Assembly (NCBI GenBank): GCA_020636935.1
Contig: JACJWW010000001.1
Location: 147,426 to 211,425, forward strand
From: Nocardioidaceae bacterium
GTDB lineage: Bacteria > Actinomycetota > Actinomycetes > Propionibacteriales > Nocardioidaceae
Length of the DNA stretch: 64,000 nt
Direction of reading: 5' to 3'
Below the pieces are notes generated by a model, which was given only the letters and a program-made list of their open reading frames with translations, had not been told where the DNA came from and did no database searches. This document shows positions 60,713 through 64,000 of the stretch, one piece after another. A program made the translations under genes and the position numbers. Positions within the stretch are counted from its first letter, which is position 1; each line of letters starts with the position of its first letter.

Positions 60713-62316
60713 CCGCCACCGCCGACGAGACCAAGACCAAGACCACCTCGACGATGCAACTACCCGCCTGGCTCACCACGGCCGGCGTCAACGAACTCCT
60801 CTCACTGATCCACCGCCCCGCTCAGGCCGGGCCGATGATCGAGCCGATTGCGCCGTACACCGAACAGGCCCTGCCCAGCATCCCGACCTCAACCGCAGAA
60901 GATGTCGCAGACGCGGTCGCCACCTCACGCAAGGCCCAAAAGGCTTGGGCGATGATCCCGGCCGCACACAAGTCCAAGACGATGCTGCGCTTCCACGATC
61001 TGCTGGTCGATCGACAAAACGAAGTGATTGACCTGATCCAGTTGGAGATGGGCAAGTCGCGCGTCAACGCCTGGCAGGAGATCTTGCAGGTCGGCAATAT
61101 CGCGCGCCACTACGCACGCAAGGGCACGTCGTACTTGGAGACCAACAAGGTGCGCGGCGTGATGCCTGGCCTGACGAAGGTGCGTGAAGTGCGCGTGGCC
61201 AAGGGAGTGGTCGGCATCATCTCGCCGTGGAACTACCCCCTCTATCTGGGCGTGGGCGACGTGATCCCGGCCCTGATCGCCGGCAACACCGTGGTCTCCA
61301 AGGCCGACTCAGCCACGGCTTTGACCTTGCTGTGGACCAAGAAGCTCTTCATCGAGGCTGGTCTGCCTGCTGACGCCTGGATCATCGTGACCGGCGCCGG
61401 CTCAGTGGTCGGCAATGCCCTGATCGACAATGTCGACTTCATCTGCTTCACCGGGTCGACCGCGACCGGGCGCAAGGTTGCCGCCCGGGCCGGTGAGCGT
61501 CTCATCGGCGCTTCCCTCGAGCTAGGCGGCAAAAATCCACTCATCGTGCGCGCTGATGCCGACATCGAGGCTGCCGCCGTCGGAGCGGTCACTGGGGCCT
61601 ATGCAAACACCGGCCAGATGTGCATCCACATCGAGCGGTTGCTGGTCAATGCGGCGGTGTACGACGAGTTCAAGGCCGCCTTCGTCAAGGCGGTCGAAGA
61701 CCTCGACGTGAAGCAGTCCTTCGACTACGACTGCGAGGTCGGCACGCTGGCTTCAGCTGACCAGTTGGCCACCGTCGTACGCCACGTCGACGACGCGGTA
61801 GCCAAGGGCGCGAAAGTGCTCACCGGCGGCAAGCGCCTCCCCGAGGTCGGCCCCTATGCCTACGCCCCGACCGTGCTTGAAGGGGTCACCCCCGAAATGG
61901 AGGTCTACCTCGATGAGACCTTCGGGCCGGTGGTGTCGCTGTACCGCGTCAACTCCGACCAGGACGCTCTAGAGCTGGCCAATGCCGGCAACTACGGCCT
62001 CTCGGCAAGCGTTTGGTCAAAGGACCACACCATGGCTCGGGTGCTGGCCCGCAAGCTGCGCTCCGGCTCGGTCAATATCAACGACAGCGCTGCGGCCGCT
62101 GCTGGCTCGATCGAGGCCGGCATGGGCGGCATGGGTGACTCCGGCCTCGGCCGCCGCCACGGCGCCGAGGGCATCCGCAAGTACACCGAGTCACAGACCA
62201 TCGCCACCCAAAGCCTCAAGATGCCCCTCGGCGTACCCGAAGGCATGGAGATCGCGAAGTTCGTCAAAGTCGGCAACCTCCAGATGAAACTGCTGAAAAG
62301 GCTGGGGCTGAGGTGA
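60709..62316 (+). CDS. Aldehyde dehydrogenase of the succinate-semialdehyde (GabD2-like) class
   Basis: 535 residues; the ATG 60709 overlaps the MpaB-type stop by 4 bases and has AAGGAGATCAGC before it. NAD(P) motif FTGSTATGRKVA, catalytic Glu in LELGGKNP, catalytic Cys in YANTGQMCIHIERLLV, and C-terminal GSIEAGMGGMGDSGLGRRHG. From memory it is close to M. tuberculosis GabD2. In this operon it likely oxidises an aldehyde produced by the oxygenases. Last gene before repeat copy B. Confidence 0.88.
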   Translation: MTATADETKTKTTSTMQLPAWLTTAGVNELLSLIHRPAQAGPMIEPIAPYTEQALPSIPTSTAEDVADAVATSRKAQKAWAMIPAAHKSKTMLRFHDLLVDRQNEVIDLIQLEMGKSRVNAWQEILQVGNIARHYARKGTSYLETNKVRGVMPGLTKVREVRVAKGVVGIISPWNYPLYLGVGDVIPALIAGNTVVSKADSATALTLLWTKKLFIEAGLPADAWIIVTGAGSVVGNALIDNVDFICFTGSTATGRKVAARAGERLIGASLELGGKNPLIVRADADIEAAAVGAVTGAYANTGQMCIHIERLLVNAAVYDEFKAAFVKAVEDLDVKQSFDYDCEVGTLASADQLATVVRHVDDAVAKGAKVLTGGKRLPEVGPYAYAPTVLEGVTPEMEVYLDETFGPVVSLYRVNSDQDALELANAGNYGLSASVWSKDHTMARVLARKLRSGSVNINDSAAAAAGSIEAGMGGMGDSGLGRRHGAEGIRKYTESQTIATQSLKMPLGVPEGMEIAKFVKVGNLQMKLLKRLGLR

Positions 62317-62320
62317 GCTT

Positions 62321-62411
62321 GGGGGCTGCCGGTATCCCAAGTGCGCTTGGTGTACCTGCTCGTTCAATGGGTTGCAACCCATTGAACGAGCAGGTTTCCC
62401 GTTGACCGTGA
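62321..62411. repeat. Palindromic intergenic element, copy B
   Basis: Direct-orientation partner of copy A. It contains the same CCAAG-TGCG-CTTGG hairpin and a perfect 40-base palindrome at 62355-62394 (20-base arms, centre TTGCAA). It begins 4 bases after the aldehyde dehydrogenase stop, so it may also terminate transcription. The gap to 62535 contains nothing else that I recognise. Confidence 0.88.
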
Positions 62412-62535
62412 CTACTCGAGTACGGCGTACCGCACGCACCGTCACACCACCCCACGACATCTGTCCTGGCCGGTGTTTTCTAGGTCGAGTCCTTCAGGAT
62501 TGATGCCTACCCGGAGCCCCTGTCACACTGGGACC

Positions 62536-62985
62536 ATGAGTGCCTCACCAAACCGGATCCTCGCCGCTGTAGTGGCGGTCATTGTCGTGGTCGCCGTGGC
62601 TGTAGGCATCGCGATAGCCACCCAGTCGACGATCAAGGTCGAACCCGGCACCCCTGAAGCGACCGTCAAGGCCTACGTCACCGCCGTACTTGACCACGAT
62701 CACGACCGGGCAGTGACATATCTCGATCCGAGCAGCAGTTGCACCGTAGAGGATCTGGACCACTCGAACTACACCGAGCGGGAGGCCAGCGTCGAGTTGC
62801 TCCGCACCGACACGACCGGCGACACGGCACGGGTGGTGATCCGCATCAGCCAGGGCACTGGAGGGCCGTTTGATGATTTCGCAGGCGAGGAGGTGACCTT
62901 CAGGTTGCGCCGGTCAGGGGACAGTTGGAAGATCACCGGGGCACCATGGCCGATGTTTGAGTGCTCCAAGGAACCCACGTCATGA
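62536..62985 (+). CDS. Membrane-anchored NTF2-like/DUF4878-type small protein
   Basis: 149 residues. One N-terminal membrane helix (ILAAVVAVIVVVAVAVGIAIA), then a small domain with TPEATVKAYVTAVLDHDHDRAVTYLD, the helix-rich start of NTF2-like secreted folds. Two Cys (about residues 69 and 142) may pair. The ATG 62536 gives a short basic lead before the helix; the frame from 62473 is longer but unsupported. Overlaps the next gene by 4 bases. Confidence 0.65.
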   Translation: MSASPNRILAAVVAVIVVVAVAVGIAIATQSTIKVEPGTPEATVKAYVTAVLDHDHDRAVTYLDPSSSCTVEDLDHSNYTEREASVELLRTDTTGDTARVVIRISQGTGGPFDDFAGEEVTFRLRRSGDSWKITGAPWPMFECSKEPTS

Positions 62986-64000
62986 TCGGCACCCTGCTTG
63001 TCACGCTGTCCTTCATCTTGATCGTGACGGTGATCGTCCAGGCAGCAAGGCACCCAGATGCCAGCCCAGCCGATCGCCAGTCAACACGGCGAATCTTCCA
63101 GTATGTGCTGCTTTTCGGGCTCACCATGGTCACCGCTGTGGGCATATCAGGCCTGCTGGCTCGGATCATGCAACCGCACGCGCTCGACGTCGCCGGCGAC
63201 GCCTTCTTGGCGCGCAGTATTGCGTTCACGGTCGTCGGGATCCCGCTGCTCAGCCTGGTCGCGGCCTGGATCCGCCACCAACTGAAGAACCACCCGAGGG
63301 AGCAGGGCTCAACCAGTTGGGTTCTTTACGTCATTGCAGTCTCTCTCGTCTCATTGATCATGCTCACCTCATCTGCCAGCGAACTACTCCAATGGGCTTT
63401 CGGTCTCACATCATTCAAGGGGTACTTCGTGGCAGACACCTTGGTTTGGGGTGCGGTCTGGGGAATCCACTGGCGCCTGAGTCACCGACTGGTCAACGTT
63501 GACCGGCTGGGGGGCTATTTCATGCTCGGCGCGTTCATCGGCTTGGTCGTATCTGTGGTCGGGCTCAGCGAGATGCTGAGCGGATCAGCGCGCTTCTTCT
63601 TCCACCTGGATCAACCGACCCTGATCGGAAAAACCAGCAACACCGCCTTGCACGGCCTCACCCTCTTCCTGGTTGGGGCAGCAATCTGGCTCTGGTATTG
63701 GCTGCGTCACGGGATCCGCACGAAGCGCGACCCTGCATGGCTCACTTATGTCTTACTCATCGGAGTCGGAGGTGGCCTGGCGGCCGCGTTGACTGCAACC
63801 AGTTTCGTCTTCTATCAAGTGCTGGTTTGGCTGATCGGCCACCCCGGCTCTGCCAACGCCAAAGAGTTCTTCGATTCTCTCCCCACTGCACTGAGCATCG
63901 CCCTCGTGGCTGGGCTGGTGTGGTGGTACCACGATGCGCTCATGCGTGTCGGGACGGTAACCGCTCGCGGGGAGGTCGAACGCATCCGCGACTACCTCCT
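62982..64000 (+). CDS. Multi-pass membrane protein, DUF5671-like, truncated by the window end
   Basis: The frame starts at ATG 62982 in a 4-base overlap with the preceding gene and stays open to base 64000 (about 339 codons). At least seven hydrophobic segments are seen, in the pattern of the DUF5671 family, e.g. RRIFQYVLLFGLTMVTAVGI and LVAGLVWWYHDALM. The repeated unit of membrane helices plus WRLSHR and RHGIRTKR basic loops suggests an integral membrane protein of unknown function. Its C-terminus is outside the window. Confidence 0.75.
   Translation, partial: MIGTLLVTLSFILIVTVIVQAARHPDASPADRQSTRRIFQYVLLFGLTMVTAVGISGLLARIMQPHALDVAGDAFLARSIAFTVVGIPLLSLVAAWIRHQLKNHPREQGSTSWVLYVIAVSLVSLIMLTSSASELLQWAFGLTSFKGYFVADTLVWGAVWGIHWRLSHRLVNVDRLGGYFMLGAFIGLVVSVVGLSEMLSGSARFFFHLDQPTLIGKTSNTALHGLTLFLVGAAIWLWYWLRHGIRTKRDPAWLTYVLLIGVGGGLAAALTATSFVFYQVLVWLIGHPGSANAKEFFDSLPTALSIALVAGLVWWYHDALMRVGTVTARGEVERIRDYL

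Overview
The window is a gene-dense, high-GC segment of an actinobacterial chromosome. The supporting evidence is a complete mce operon, an amtB-glnK-glnD operon, an aat gene, GTG starts and many 4-base ATGA overlaps between co-directional genes. Gene content (AtuA-family and TIGR03084-type proteins, MpaB-type oxygenases, an EthA-like monooxygenase, CGNR and CsoR regulators) fits a Nocardioidaceae/Propionibacteriales or mycolata-like heterotroph. I cannot name the genus. I saw no tRNA, rRNA, CRISPR array, intact insertion sequence or prophage.

Layout. 1-4534: end of an aminotransferase, a secreted polysaccharide deacetylase, a cutinase/PKD surface protein and a cytochrome P450. 4537-14222 (minus): eight tightly coupled genes (TetR, TIGR03084 protein, AtuA, acyl-CoA dehydrogenase, acyl-CoA carboxylase beta and alpha, acyl-CoA dehydrogenase, enoyl-CoA hydratase). 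From memory this has the gene order of Mycobacterium tuberculosis echA7-fadE12-accA2-accD2-fadE13-Rv0976c. A 24-bp palindrome separates it from a divergent M13 metallopeptidase. 16288-19785: a membrane-anchored beta-propeller protein and a convergent orphan histidine kinase. 19915-26758: a methylcrotonyl-CoA carboxylase pair followed without a gap by two sulfotransferase-like genes and, between them, what looks like a diverged relative lacking the PAPS loop. 26719-31160: EcsC-like protein, aat, a small superinfection-immunity-like membrane protein, a TreT-like glycosyltransferase and an AAA ATPase. 31165-35084 (minus): amtB-glnK-glnD with GlnR-like boxes upstream. 35277-42374: glyoxalase-fold protein, ECF sigma/anti-sigma pair, small membrane protein, secreted lipase, thpR, EamA exporter with divergent CGNR regulator, and an LCAD-type dehydrogenase. 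42649-43538: a VapBC-like module beside an IS3-type remnant.

43614-45780 looks like a compact persulfide-response locus: a CstR-like repressor, a CoA-disulfide reductase-rhodanese fusion, and a divergent 54-residue cysteine-rich protein. Near-identical palindromic operators (ATACCC-N4-GGGTAT type) lie in front of the repressor gene and between the other two.

46653-62316 is a divergent lipid/steroid-type island: EthA-like Baeyer-Villiger monooxygenase and an MpaB-type oxygenase on minus, and TetR-yrbEA-yrbEB-mceABCDEF-fadD-mpaB-like-aldehyde dehydrogenase on plus. The block is bracketed by two direct copies of a 91-bp intergenic element, each carrying a conserved small hairpin and a long palindrome whose arms show compensatory base changes. 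The window ends in an NTF2-like protein and a truncated DUF5671-type membrane protein.

Functionally the window is dominated by acyl-CoA catabolism (two biotin-dependent carboxylases, three acyl-CoA dehydrogenases), lipid uptake and oxidation (mce, P450, BVMO, MpaB types, secreted lipase and cutinase) and nitrogen and sulfur sensing.
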